Below, in pieces: positions 33,897 to 46,623 of a DNA stretch of 64,000 nucleotides. Under the pieces are notes generated by a model. The model was not told the DNA's origin. It was given only the letters and a program-made list of their open reading frames with translations, and did not search any database. The stretch lies in assembly GCA_020726505.1 (NCBI GenBank), contig JAHLEZ010000014.1, positions 1,054,001 to 1,118,000 of the forward strand, read 5' to 3'. Numbering within the stretch: the first letter of the stretch is position 1; the number at the start of each line of letters is the position of its first letter. Made by a program: the position numbers and the translations under genes. This stretch comes from Leptodontidium sp. MPI-SDFR-AT-0119. Its lineage: Eukaryota; Ascomycota; Leotiomycetes; Helotiales; Leptodontidiaceae.

Positions 33897-36800
33897 CTTG
33901 ACGGTTGGGTGTGGGTTGTTTGGGGAGGGAGAGGAGGGGAGTGGGAGAGCTGGAGCTGTGAGGTTGGCTGTGAAGTTGGAGCTCTTGCGATAAGAGGAGC
34001 AACGATCAGCATTGGCCTTGGCGGTATTAGCGAGGCTATCACGTGAATGAATTTCAATGTCAAAACTCTGCTGGACATTGTGCTAATTATCCTGAGGTAA
34101 TTTTGACCATTTCTGGTCACGATCTCTTAAGGCGTTCTTCTTAAAAAAGTTGGTGGTCATGGACTCGGCTCAGGACGTTTATCAAGCTTCCCAGGCCCGC
34201 CCACATCAAGATTTCAGTATCCCTCACTTTCCACTTACAACCAGATCTGTGCGAATCGACTCTTTTGATATTTCGCAGCCCGAGGTCGGCTGGCTGTCAA
34301 CCCTGTTAAAGTCAAGAAACTGAGCTATACATTGAAATCTAGAAGTTTCAAGGTCGAACACCCAGAACGTGGTGAACGCCAGGTGATCACTCGGTCAGCT
34401 GGAACAACCAAAACGTGAAGGCTCTCATAGACATTGCCTGAATGCCCTAGACTTAAAACCTGGGTAACTCCGTTCTCCAAAAATCCCTTTGGAATGATAT
34501 GAACATCCCAGGAACTTATGGAAACTTATGGACATTTTAGCAGTATACTTGAGAAACAACCTTGCTTGTTATCTCATACTAGCATATATGCTATTTTCAT
34601 TTCTCGTCTCTGTTGCAAGTCGTCTTGCCTCTTTCTCAAACAGATTTCCTAGATCCTCTTACTGATAATTCAGGCAGAGTTCCGAGAGAGAGAGAAAAGA
34701 AAGTAGTAGTCTAATTTCTGAACATCCATGAATATGCTAGGGTAATTTTATGTCCACAACGTACTTCAGCATATTGCCGCCCTGCTCTCTCAGCCTTTGA
34801 GCCTCTGAGTCTCTGATAGACCAAATGCGAGATATCCTCTCCTCACTTAACATCAATCCATCTTCCCACTCCACAATGGCCTTTACAAATCATCAAATAC
34901 ACCAACCCACTCACCAACCCCGTAGTTACCCTTCCATATCCTCCAACTCTCCTCGGCCACATTCCGACGTACAACCTCCATCTTCTCCTCCTCCCCTCTC
35001 GCCCCAACAATCTCATCCAAACCCATATCCACGCCCATACACATCACACACCACCCCCAAGGTCTCCATCTCACCAGCGTCCCAACAGCATCTAAGACCA
35101 AGAGTAAAGTGATAAGTTTCCAAAAAGGAGACATGTGGTACGGACAAACATCTTTTGCTCCGAAATCTGGTGGGAGGGTGGCGAATCTGTAGAGGATGAT
35201 GAGGAGTTTTACTATTTTTTCATTGGTCGCCATTATTGCTTTTGTTATTGACGTTGTTTTGCTTGTCTTGTCGTGGAGTATGTGCTTTAATTCAAGCTTC
35301 CTGAAAGGAGACTTTTGGGTATGTTTTGTCGAGAGTTCGTCAGATATGTCCTCTGAGATATGGAGATCACATTTCAGGGTGAAGAAGGAAGTGAATTGAA
35401 TTTATATTTGCAATTAACTACGTGCAGTCGAAATGTCGAGTGTCTAAGTCTAGTCTCGATTGTCCAGTCTAGATGCAAATATGGCAGATGTCTACCTGGG
35501 TAAGTCGTTCCCTACTAAAATAGGTCATAGACCGAGTCTGTGAGACTGATGCTAGTGTACCACTGTCTCTTTCTGGCGCACTCTCAACTAAAAGGAACTA
35601 GGGTTAGCATTCTAATGGAGGTACTCGGTCCCTGGAGTATGAAATAATTCAAAGCGCACCCATCCTCACTTAGATCTTTCTTCGCCATTAACTTGCCCAT
35701 GACGTACTTGTCAAAACATCCAAAGTTACAAACCATCTATCTACCTCACTGTAAAGCGTTATGAACATAATGTTAAAAAATTTTTCTTTTGTGAAAGGCA
35801 GCTCCGCTTACCCAAAAAAATCCTTCGGGATAGGATATCAAGCTTGTTATTTTGGAGATTCTGCATCGATTTATTGGATGATCTTCTACACAACTTTCTA
35901 CAGATAATCGAGAAAAGACAACCAATCTATTCCACTCTTGGCCACCGATCGAGAAGATTGATTTGTTGGGAAGATTGGTCGTGCTGGCTTGATTTCTTTT
36001 ATGTGAAGAATATGTTTCAAATGATGTGATATTTTGGGTCTTGAGTCGGAGTTGTAAGCTTTTAAATTTAATTTGGTAAATGAAACTAGCGTATATAGTG
36101 TACCAATCTTGCTGTGGGAACATCTGGTTTTGGGGCTGAGCTTCGTAGTAGACTCCCCACTAGACCATGATCTGAATTAAATATTAGTTGTCGGGTTCCT
36201 GTCGTATCATGCACAAACGCTGTCCCTCTCCAAAACCAAAAAAGTTCAAGTCTTCTCTGCCCGCCCCTCAAGCCATCCAAAACCATTCAGACCCAATATC
36301 CGGAGAACGTCACCGTGACTTTGGAGTTAGCAAACGATCACAAGACTCAAACACAGAATGAACGATCCTCAAGACTACAACACTGGAATTCTCTCCAAAA
36401 TAACCACGAAGAAATCTAGTCGTAGCTCGAGGTAAGCTAAGTCGAGGAGCATGTTCTCCTCTTGTTCTAGGGCCGCTTCTAGTGTAGTGGTGCCACGGAG
36501 AAGCGGAAGGGTGAGTGCTTGAGAAGTCATCGCGATGTATGGCATCAAAACTTGATGGGTGTTTGAGGACTCAAAGCATGTCGATGCTATCGAAGCCCGA
36601 AGGCCGTGGCGGCCCTCGTATTGGTAAAGTTGCTTTCTGAATTGGTTGCATCACTATCGTCAAGGAGTTGTTAGCAGGAGTAAAACCGGCACTGTTCAGA
36701 TACTAGTAGTTGAGAAGCTGTGACGAGGCCAACAGCATAAGATACCCTGGTCGGGTCAAATTCACGAAATTCAGGCAGAAAGGTTCACGCCTGAGGCTTG

Positions 36801-37403
36801 ACAACTAAATGGGCGACGGGAGTCTATTATTTGTCTCAGCTCACAGGGTTTGATTTGGCGTAAAAGATGTGTAAGAATCCTAAATAGTCAAGCCTCAGGC
36901 GCCGCCATGTTAAGTCTTCCTTTCCCGTCTCTTCAATCGTACCTTTTTGCTTTCGGAAACATGTCTATCTCATACCGAAAAACGGCACTCACTCACTCAA
37001 TGTCATTCATGACTTCAAGACAGTACACCCAAGGGATCACTCGCACGAGTGAATCACTGGCATCTCTTCCTTCGATACATTTGACAACGCTTATAATCCG
37101 GTTCCACTTCAATTAGTCGGATATTGATCTCTCAATGTCACGACCTGGACTTGCGACTTTGCCGAAAGCGTTCTGGCCATGTTGACATCGGATTACTACA
37201 ACCACACACCCTGCATTAGCGAGACTGGGGTAAGGAGGCTAGGGAGGTCACTCGCCTTGACCGCGAGTCCTCGATACGGGCCTCTCTCACATCTCACAAA
37301 AAGCGCCTCCTTCGACGAATGACCCCAATCCAGAGGAAGTTACACCATAGACTCAGTTCCCCCCAAATGAAATGAAGTTTTGCGATACTATATCATCTGC
37401 GTG
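33897..37403. other. Long intergenic region
   Basis: About 3.5 kb without a conserved gene. A short minus-strand frame at 34883-35233 is listed as a doubtful gene. The rest has low coding signal. The right end is the 5' leader of the NIPA-type gene. Confidence 0.5.
34883..35233 (-). CDS. Doubtful small protein, 116 aa
   Basis: An uninterrupted frame from ATG to TAA with a natural amino-acid composition, one hydrophobic segment (FWKLITLLLVLDAVGTLV) and a charged, Trp-containing C-terminus. I do not recognise a family. It may be an orphan gene or chance. It has no visible splice sites or partner gene. Confidence 0.3.
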   Translation of the reverse strand: MATNEKIVKLLIILYRFATLPPDFGAKDVCPYHMSPFWKLITLLLVLDAVGTLVRWRPWGWCVMCMGVDMGLDEIVGARGEEEKMEVVRRNVAEESWRIWKGNYGVGEWVGVFDDL

Positions 37404-39031
37404 ATGGGCAACCTGGGCGACCTGTCGCCAGGAGGAAGCGTAGCTGTCCGCATCTCCCCTGCTTGCTTGCTCTTCTTTTGCCCCCTCGTTTCCCAACCCA
37501 GCTCGAGGACATTGACTGACGGGTTTGCGGCTTGCAGATTGGCATCCTCGTCGGCCTCATATCAACCAGCGTCCAGAGTCTCGGCCTTACCCTCCAGCGC
37601 AAATCCCACCTCCTGGAAGACGAGAAGGATCCATACGATGTGCGACGGCCTCCATATAGACGACGGCGGTGGCAGCTAGGGATGGGCATGTTCATTATAT
37701 CCAATCTAGTCGGGAGTACTATTCAGATAACAACTCTGCCATTACCTGTCCTTTCGACACTGCAGGCTTCCGGATTGGTCTTCAACTCGATATGCGCCAC
37801 TTTGATTCTGGGAGAGCCTTTCACTCGCTGGTCTTTGGGAGGAACGTTACTGGTTTCAAGTGGTGCTGTGTTGATTGCTATATTTGGGGCGATTCCAGAA
37901 CCTGCGCATAGTCTGGATCAGTTGCTCCAATTACTGAGCCGGAGGACATTTGTGATCTGGATGATATTACAATTCCTGCTAGTTCTGGCAATCATTGTCG
38001 TAGCAGGCTTCTTAGCCAGGATACCGAGCATATCTTCAACGCCGCGGATACGACTCTTTCGAGGATTAGCATATGGATCGATCAGTGGGATACTATCAGC
38101 CCATTCTCTTTTGGTGGCGAAATCAGCAGTGGAACTCCTGGTTCGTACAATCATCGACAGAATCAACCAGTTCAACAGATGGCAGTCATGGGCCATTCTA
38201 CTTGGTCTGGTCACTCTTGCCCTTACACAATTATACTACCTCCACAGAGGTCTGAAGCTGGTCTCAACAAGCGTCCTCTACCCCCTCGTCTTCTGCATCT
38301 ATAATATCATAGCCATCCTCGACGGACTCATCTACTTCAAACAGACCGACCGCCTCACAGTGCTCCAAGCATGCCTCATAGCCCTCGGCACAGTCATCCT
38401 CCTCTCTGGCGTCCTAGCCCTCTCCTGGCGCCTCTCCGACGAACAAACACCCTCGGCAGTCTCACAGAGCGCACTCGCACCAGGCCTGGGCTTTGTCGAA
38501 GACACCGACAATGACGAATCCTCCGACTCTCTAAACGCAGACGAAGAAGCAGCCATTGGCGCAGAACACCAGGCTCTCCTTCGTAACGACCCCATGACAC
38601 CCACCACAAAGCTCGACACCGTACTAGGCGCTACCAAACACGTACGCAAGACGGTACGAGTCACCGAAGCAGATGAGATATGGGGCGAACTGGAAGACGA
38701 CACAGCGAAATCTCCATCACCTTCCAGACCCCCGAGACGAGCATCTTCCGGTCTCCCGGAAACGGCTGTCACGGACGAACCGGATGAGAATACTTCTCTA
38801 CTACGCTCGAATACTTTCTCTCGCCGCAGACGTAGACGCTCGACTGGTTTCCCGGGATTTACAGCCAGACCCTCACCCAGGGGATCGGGGAGGAGACATA
38901 AATCCCAAGATGCCACAGGCGGATTCTGGAAAATGAAGTGGTGGAAGAGGGATGCAAGTGGGAAAGGTCCACCTTCTCCTCACCCACCTAGCTCTGATGG
39001 TGGGCCCGGTCCATCTGGAACCACATCATGA
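37404..39031 (+). CDS. NIPA-type (DUF803) magnesium transporter
   Basis: A 509-residue multi-pass protein. Exon 1 (37404-37439) gives only MGNLGDLSPGGS; exon 2 (37538-39031) carries the rest, after a 98-base intron with a good branch point (ATTGACTGAC). About nine membrane segments follow, with the family start IGILVGLISTSVQSLGLTLQRK, then the LPVLSTLQASGLVFNSI and VLYPLVFCIYNIIAILDGL segments. The last 180 residues are a cytosolic, disordered tail with Arg-rich and Ser-rich stretches. NIPA proteins move magnesium across plasma or endosomal membranes; the substrate here is inferred from the family. Confidence 0.85.
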
Positions 39032-40770
39032 CAGCCTCTCGCTCCGCGACAGACACTTCATCAAGAAGCCACGTTACGTTGAGGGGCAGGAGGAAAGATT
39101 TGTATACATTCACGGAATAGAAAACTTTCCAGGGATGATCAAGGCGTTTTTGGCATGGCATGCAGGCTGGCAGTTTGGCTGGCATTACAGCGGAGTTCTT
39201 TCAGGAATTGGTTGGGTTGTAAGCTATCTAGGATATGGACCGTAAAGAGGCGTTTTTGAGGATCATGGAAGGGCAATGGAATCAGGGCTCTGCTCCAGAG
39301 AGGTCAGCCAGGTGTTACTGGCTATCAGTACTGTACTTGTTCGTGGAGGTTGTGTACGACGTGAAGAAAGGAGGGGAAGAATCGAAAGGAAGATAGCAGG
39401 GTAGGAAGCCTAACCAAACAAACAATCAATCATCAAGACGCAAGGAAAAAAAGACAAGAAACAATGGATTGAAGTGAAAAGACATGAAATATATACTTTT
39501 GAAAAAAGAAAGGAAATGATGTATACTTTCAGATACTGCCAACTCTCCTCCCTCTTCTTTCTGAAATAAACAGATATACGCCCAGGTTCTTTATTCATTT
39601 CATGTCATATTACCTACCGGGTTTTCAACGTCCAAACTTTCCCTTCCTTCCTTCCTCCCCTACCTACCCACTTCCAACCCAACCCACCTCCTTCCAAACC
39701 CCTTCTTTCAATCCCTACCTCCAGGTCGTTGTTTGTAATAAAGATGGACGGCATTCAAGTCCAAGTCCAACCACAACCATTCCCCGCCCTCCTTAACCTC
39801 AAGAAAGCAAAAGCAAACACGCGGGGTAAATTAAGTAAAAAGCAAATATACGTCGAAGTCGCGAGGAGAGAGGCCTGATATGGGCATACCTCCGAAGAAA
39901 CATCAGGAATCTTGAATAACCTTAAAAGCTTAAAAGCTTAAAGCTTACTTTACAAGTTTCGTGCTCGTGCTCGTGCTTGGGTTTGTATGTCACGGGGAGA
40001 ATAAGCATGTTCGTCTCACATCATGTTTTTGTTTTGTTTTGCTTTGTTTACAGGGAGGGAGGGGGGTTGTTGTCACGGGGAGCTTGCGGGAAACGGCAGG
40101 CACCGGAAACGGAAGGGAAAAGGAAAGAAGAATGCTAAGTTGCTTCTCAAAAGTACCAATTCCACCACTTACTTGCACGCATGTCAACCTCGCCTTATGG
40201 ATGGCCAGAGAGAGGCCTGTACTGTACAGAGAGATAGAGAGAGACCCTTCCTTGATAGAGAGAGAGAGAGAGAGGAACCATGAATAGCCATCCACCACCC
40301 CCCAAACCAAATCAGGATAGCTAGCAACGTAGAGAAAGCCCAGCGCGGAAAAAAAAAACAAAGCAAGCCATGATATCACCACCACCACCCCCGCGAGCAT
40401 GCAAATATCTGCCAAGAAAATTTCTTGCAATATTCCTCCGTAACATCAAGCAAGCCCAATGCAGACGTCTCCCATAAAACCACTTCGTCATCATCATCCA
40501 TCCCCCATGCTACCAAACCAAACCAAAATCCCTCCATGAGTGATGATGATGCTGGAGGTAATATTAACTCATTATCCCGCGTTGTATAGTTTTTCGATTT
40601 TGGAAAAAGTGCAAAGGAAAGAAAAACCCCAATCGAAAATGACACCAAAACACCAATCAGGACAAGTAACTTCCAAGGCTCACGTCTCGCAAGACACGAA
40701 CGCGCTGTATTATGTGTCGGGTATCAGAGTTAAAGACGACCCTCCGTGTACTGGGATGCAAGACTCGACT
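39032..40770. other. Convergent intergenic region
   Basis: Spacer of 1.7 kb with the 3' UTRs of the NIPA-type gene and MCM1. It contains pyrimidine-rich tracts (39640-39720) and a GA microsatellite (40255-40274). No gene is visible. Confidence 0.5.
40255..40274 (+). repeat. GA dinucleotide microsatellite
   Basis: About ten GA units, next to other GA-rich sequence at 40210-40245. Confidence 0.8.
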
Positions 40771-41575
40771 CTATGCTTGATGCGAATGTTGCTGGGGAAT
40801 ACCACCTTGGGGAGGCATTGGGTATCCGCCTCCTCTTTGTTGTTGGGCAACATAGTTTTGGTAGGCAAGAGCTTGTTGGTGTTCGAGGGTCTGAGGCATG
40901 TAGTTCGGGTGCATGTTTTGTGCCTGTGGCATTCCGGCGCCGCCTCGGTTTGCAGCTGGGATATGTTGAGCGGGTTGCTCCTCGGGGGAATCGACGGTAT
41001 TTTGGTCGTCTACACCATTCTCTCCATTGCCAGCAGGCTCGGGGGCATTCAGACAAGCCTTCTATGGTTAGCAGATGTATGGTATCAATAGGCGGGCGAG
41101 CGTACCTGGATCAAGTTCTTTCCCTCCGCCTTGGTGACGAGTGGTTGAAGCTTGGGAGTAGTGAAAGTATAGACAAGACCGGTTTCGGAGACAACGAGGA
41201 GGAGGACTTGAGTTCCAGTGAGAACTGACAACTCGTATGCCTATCATCGATGAATCAGTAAGGGTTGTTGAAACGCGATCGCGATTGGCGCGCCGAGACG
41301 CGAATCGAAGCAATTAAACTGACCTTCTTCATGATACCCGCCTTCCGCTTGGAGAAGGTGATGTGGCGACGCGACTTATCAGTGATGAACTTGATCTCGA
41401 TCTTTCTGCGCTCGCGACCTGGCTTATCATCATCATCGTCGTCGTCGTCGGCAGTCGATGGGCGTTGGCGCTTGACACCGCGACTCTCGCCTGCGATTGA
41501 ATTGCCATTGCCGACAGCGTGCTCATCGAGGGCAGATGGCGAGCCTTGGTCGTGTTGGTCGGTGATGTCGGCCAT
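40771..41575 (-). CDS. MCM1: Mcm1-type MADS-box transcription factor
   Basis: A nuclear DNA-binding regulator of the SRF/Mcm1 class, which in fungi controls mating type, cell cycle and development with partner factors. Exons in reading order are 41575-41324, 41240-41106 and 41058-40771 (224 residues); the last acceptor could lie three bases earlier (AG followed by AAG), adding one Lys. The MADS domain includes RRKIEIKFITDKSRRHITFS and KRKAGIMKK, then AYELSVLTGTQVLLLVVSE, split by intron 1 directly after KAGIMKK. An acidic run of Asp (codons 43-50) precedes it. The C-terminus is rich in Gln, Gly and Pro, as in activation domains. Confidence 0.95.
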
Positions 41576-43060
41576 TGTAATCACGGTATGACGAGGTTGA
41601 CTCTTTCGTGTTGTGTGCCGATGAGCTTACTGGTTATGGGGAGTGGAGGCTGCTCTTTTGCTTGTCGCAGAAACCTGGTCGCGAAGAGCTGGATTGAGGT
41701 TGGCGCGAAGGGAAGACCCGAGTAATTCAGGCTGCGACGGTGAGGGAGAGAGCTGAATGGAGGTCCGATTGACTGGAGGCGTTCCGACCGGTTAGAAGAC
41801 CTGAAGAGGAAACCTGAATAACAAACAGTGGGATTAACGATTGATCAGGTAAGGTAAGGTGAAGGAGGCTGCGCAGCGGATGCGGGATGACAGAAAGAAG
41901 AATAGATTGATCGATCGAGCACAGGCGGACGATGGATGGGATGGGGTTGGGTTTGGGTTTGTTGTTAGGGGGGAAGGGTAGGAGGGGGCAGGAGAGGGAG
42001 GGTAGTGAGAACGGACAGCAGGGAAATAAGGTGGAGGTTGGGGGGCAATGCAGAGTAGCCGGTGCACCGAAGAGGACGGGCAGGCCTCCTTGCAGGGCGG
42101 GCCGATGCAAGATTGAGTGAGATCTGGCCCAGGATAGACCGAGAGGTGGGTCAACTAAGACGCCATTGCTTGCGGTGGCCGGGACAAGACACAAAACGGG
42201 GTTCCTCGGCACCGGCAACACTCGCTGTTTCTGGCTTGGGCTGCTTTGACCTCCGTCCTCTCTCTGCAGGGCTGGGCTATGCGAGAGATATGCAGCCAAC
42301 GGCAGCGCACAAAGTATATTGCAGCCAGGTGAAGAAGAAGATCAGATGAAGGAAGGAAGCTATGCCTTGCTGCTACCCCATCCATCATCCGTTGAACGGC
42401 GCCGTGCGGTGCATCGTGGTGTGGAGGAAAAGGGGAAAGGGGCAAAGCTTGTGCGACGAGCAACAACTGAGGCTGGATAGGGAGGGATAAGAGTACTGTA
42501 GAAAGGAGAGGGGGCAGAACAGAAGGCAGAAAGAAGGCACAACTTTGCGCTAGGCACACCCTGTAGGACACTTGCATGCATGCAATCTTGCTTGGCCTGG
42601 TGCTGTTGTGTATGCTGGATGTGCTGGATGTGCTGTACTGTGCCTCACTATCGATTGTCCGCTGCACCACCAGCCAGTCACATCATGCTCTGATGTTGCG
42701 TTCCGCTCGTTCTCTTGTCTTCTGTTCTGCTTCAACTTCAGAACAGACGAACTCCAGAACGTTGTGAAGGCGATTGGTGTTCCAGGAATGAGGGGTGGTG
42801 CTGTGCGGTGGTGGTCCGACCCCAGCCCCGTCAGAGAGAGGTGGCGGTGTGTTTGTGGTGGGGGAGGTGTATGTAGGATCGCCCAGTTCTGATACTCCAT
42901 GAAGAGACTCGACCGAGAAAGGTTTGGGGTTAAGTCGTGTCTTAACTCTTGATCGTCCAAGCCGACCAAGGGAGCAAGCATGAAGAAAAGCCAAAGCTAT
43001 GGCTTGTTGGTGCGCAATGCTTGATCCATGGATCGCATGTCGCGATCTTCTGTGCAGAGG

Positions 43061-43083
43061 TGCAGTGCAGTGCAGTGCAGTGC
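43061..43083 (+). repeat. TGCAG pentanucleotide repeat
   Basis: Four TGCAG units followed by TGC. Confidence 0.85.
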
Positions 43084-43244
43084 TACCGTGGTGGTGGAGG
43101 TGAGGTGGAGATGATACGCCCGCAAAGTGATGCAAAACAAAACAAAAGGAAAATGCGTTCCTGACTGACGTACCTTTGGTTGATGATTAACTGATTGTCC
43201 TGATATGATATCGGGAGAGCTTGGCCAAGCTGAGATGCTTGCTT

Positions 43245-43279
43245 GTTCGTTCGTTCGTTCGTTCGTTCGTTCGTTCGTT
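43245..43279 (+). repeat. GTTC tetranucleotide microsatellite
   Basis: Nearly nine perfect GTTC units. Confidence 0.95.
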
Positions 43280-43380
43280 TGCGTCAGGCGTTTGACTGTT
43301 TGTATGCAGGGATTCGAATCCAGTACGGTGTGTGCGTGCGCGTGCGTGGGTTGGGTGCGGCGGTGAAGTGCGGGTGTTCT

Positions 43381-43430
43381 TCGACTCGACTCGACTCGAC
43401 TCGACTCGACTCGACTGGACTGGACTCGAC
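43381..43430 (+). repeat. TCGAC pentanucleotide microsatellite
   Basis: Ten TCGAC units; the eighth and ninth are TGGAC. Each unit contains the palindrome TCGA. Confidence 0.95.
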
Positions 43431-43932
43431 GCGTTGCGTTTCAATAATACGACTGGGCTGGCTGCAGTCCAAAGAGGTCAAGTGGGAATCGGATTCCAGG
43501 AGGAAACAGAGCCCTTTAAGTTAAGCTCCAGCAGAAATGAACTAGATGAGGTAAGCTCCGAATTGCCGAAAGCGGTGAGCACGTGATTGGTCTAGACACC
43601 CCGAGATTGGACGAGGGGAGGGGAGGGGAAAAGGCAGGGCAGAGGGCAGGCAGGGAGGGGGAGGATTGCCGCTCGAATAGGAAGGAGTGGGGGGGTGGTT
43701 GGGTGATTGGAGTTATCGATTTGAATCGACTTGACTTGGGTTGACTTGAAGTTGGTTGCAGAGGATGAAGAGGTTCAAGAGCTTGAGGAGACTGAGGTAC
43801 TTACTTGACTCCGTTTATTGATTGTCAAGATGAGCTGAGATGAGCTCATTCATTCATTGATCTAGGTGCTGCCCTGGTGAATGAAAATTGACAGAGGCGT
43901 CTGGACCTTCCCTTCCCTTCCCCACCCTCGGT

Positions 43933-43954
43933 TATTCATTCATTCATTCATTCA
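43933..43954 (+). repeat. ATTC tetranucleotide microsatellite
   Basis: Five ATTC units. A shorter run of the same unit lies at about 43848-43858. Confidence 0.85.
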
Positions 43955-44422
43955 CTTCACCTCCGCCTCTCTCCTCTATCATTCATTTCCCAAACCGAGA
44001 AAGAGCTCTTCCAGATTTCAAAAGGAGAAGGAACCGTTTGAATGTTCTTATCAGAAGTAGCAGCCTATTATATATCTCTCAGTGCAAGACCAAAAAACTC
44101 ATGAAAGTTGAACCGGAGCCTGCTCCGTCAACTCAATCAATTCCAGACCTGGGACCCAGACATTCCAGAAACGGCATCACTTGGGCGGACCGAATAGACG
44201 GAAAATTATCTACTTCCACAACATCGCATCTCAAGAGACCAAGCCCTGTCAAATACATCCAAATCATCCAATAGGATCAACACAATTTCTTCCGGTATGA
44301 AAAATCCCCACAGTTGAAGATATTCTCCGTGTTCTTACAACGAACGCCCTCAACACCCTCATCCAGCGATATCGCTTCTCCAGCCCGCCGACTGGTATTC
44401 AAACCACAATGCCACCACATTT

Positions 44423-44444
44423 ACACAACACAACACAACACAAC
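44423..44444 (+). repeat. CAACA pentanucleotide repeat
   Basis: Four CAACA units. Confidence 0.8.
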
Positions 44445-45855
44445 CTATTTTACTTTACCTCCTCTTGCCATAATCAAGCGCGTTCCTGACTAATCCAACT
44501 CCCACACCTCTCACCGCACTTCCTTTACCCAAGTACCTAGGTGAGTAAGCAGACAAGCCAGTCCCAGTCCTCCTGCCCCTGCCCTTCTGTATCAGTAACG
44601 ATGATCACTGGTCCAAAAAAACACGGGACGCCGCATCAGTAAGCGAGATGCATCAGAAAAAACGTCACAATCCGCCTCCTGGAGTCCTCCTCAGGGGGGT
44701 TTTGATACTGCGAAGTTACGATGTAGAAAGTCTAGAATAGAACATCGTCCTCCACGTAGGCAGTTAAGTCGCAGAATTGGTTTAGTTGGGGAGGTTTGAG
44801 ACAGTCGCACTTCCAGCCTCGAGAAGTTGGGCTTCCGTACGGTCGGGTGGGTCGAGGAGGCGATGGCGATGTAATCCCCGGATTCTACTCGTTAGCACGA
44901 TACCAACTGAGACATGGAAAGCAAAAAAAGCGGCCGACCTTCCTGTTTGAGCAGACGAGGAAATTTTTTTTAGGATTTTAGGTTGGAGAGCTGTTCGTCC
45001 CGGACAGAACTGTTGATTGAGGTGGTCCTTGTTCAATAACGAAACGGGATTGTTTGGATCCGTGTTTTGAGTTGGGTTGGTATGTCTTATTCAGTCCTTG
45101 GTAAGACGAGAGGACATTAATCAAACAGATGTGTTCATCATGTGTCTTAAACTCGCTGACTTGGGTACAAATGGGATCGGATCTGTGACTATAAGTAAAT
45201 TTGGGAATTGCAGATGGATTACAAGTCTCTCGATTTACGCCGTATGAACAAGCAAGGCTGCTGCCGTTGTGCGAAGACTGACAACATTTCCGACAACAAG
45301 TTAGAGAATACAGAAATGGGCATCTAAGCGAATCTCCTATTCGAGCAATACTTACACATTGCATCATTTTACTGCAACTGAACAATTCAAACTTTATTTC
45401 TTTCCTTTCCAAATTCGCCATCGCCCTATCGACTAACCATAACATACATACAGCTCATACATCCCAAAATCCGCCATCTTCGGGATCTTACGCACCCCAC
45501 CACAATACCTAGCGTCTTAATCGTTTCGAGCGTTGATTCTAGGCTGGGCTAAGGGGGCAGTGAATGGGTTTGGGAGGGTAGTTGGGAGAGAGGTTGATCC
45601 GGATCCAGATCTGGAGTGGGAGGGATGTTGTGGAAGGTGAGCATTGTGGGGGGTGAAGGGGGTTAGTTTTATGTTCTCAACTTCCCCTTTCTCTCGCTTC
45701 AAATTTTCAACTCAACAGAGAAGAAGTATCCTCCATCTCAGATGGTCCTAAAGAACAAATCTAGTTAATTTCAATCGGCAATACACAAACAAACACGTAT
45801 AAGAGACTAAACAAACTAAGTCTTTGAAAATAATTACTCAAAAGCTAGAAAAGTA

Positions 45856-45871
45856 CCCCCCCCCCCCCCCC
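45856..45871 (+). repeat. Poly-C run of 16
   Basis: Sixteen C followed by seven A. The length is likely to be uncertain in any sequencing read. Confidence 0.9.
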
Positions 45872-46623
45872 AAAAAAAGGCCGAAGAAAAAGAGAAGAAA
45901 GATAACATAACATGATATACCACCCCTCTCAAGATCAAGTAAAAAACCAACCTCCACTCCCCAAGATAACAACCCAGCGCAAGGAAATGCACGCCCTCCC
46001 AACCATCACGCGCACCGCTACTACTCCTCTCCCACTGCCTCACGCATGTCCTAAGACGGCTTTGCATAGGGGAGTCGAGGGCGGAGTGGGGGAAGATCTA
46101 GACACTGCCCAGGGTGAGTCTTAAGAATAGGTCCTTGTGGTTCTCAAGTGTGGGATGTCTTGGGATATATTGCACTTCTACTCTTAAGTCAACATTGTCC
46201 ACTCTCCGAGATCCACTACTCAGGTCCCCGAACCGTAGGACGGGATGGATGGATGTTAGCCGGCTAATATGGTGCTGCGCCCGATGAAAATCCCTTAGGA
46301 CCAACACTTTGGAGTAGCTGAAACACTTCGTCGGATGAGAGTGATATTAAATACCGAAGCGACTACAAATGTGTAGGGGCATGTTCCACTATTTACTGCA
46401 AATAGGGTGCCGAAGCTGTCGCTTGTTGTTGCGAGAGGTTTAAGCGGCAATCATCAAAGACACTTCCAAAAATAGTTTATGTCAAAGGGCAATGAAAAAT
46501 TCATTCTAATTTTATACCATACAATAAACCATTCTATCTTCAGTCCTTTTCATCTACCGTAGCAAATGAGTCCATGCCATCACCGTCTATCAATTACCAA
46601 ACCCAATCTCGCGAATGAGCAAC

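Larger units (their letters stand above)
41576..46623. other. Long microsatellite-rich intergenic region upstream of MCM1
   Basis: Five kilobases with no supported gene, between MCM1 and the ZIP transporter, both on the minus strand. It holds several simple repeats (43061, 43245, 43381, 43933, 44423) and a poly-C run (45856). The part next to 41575 is the MCM1 5' leader and promoter; long, purine-rich leaders are usual for regulatory genes. Confidence 0.55.

Noticed and set aside
41727..42299. A 190-codon minus-strand frame upstream of MCM1
   Set aside because: Pro/Ser-rich, low-complexity frame in a purine-rich leader region; no conserved segment or splice structure.
43300..43330. A tRNA B-box-like sequence (GGATTCGAATCC)
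   Set aside because: No A box, acceptor stem or anticodon arm could be placed around it.
43245..43430. A CRISPR-like array from the closely spaced repeats
   Set aside because: These are simple microsatellites without spacers, in a eukaryotic genome.
43888..44274. A 128-codon plus-strand frame in the MCM1-ZIP gap
   Set aside because: It would need a non-ATG start, runs through a microsatellite and has no domain.
44978..45445. A 155-codon minus-strand frame with several Cys
   Set aside because: The Cys spacing does not fit a known zinc finger, the start is not an ATG at the frame head, and no homologous pattern was recognised. It may deserve an RNA-seq check only.
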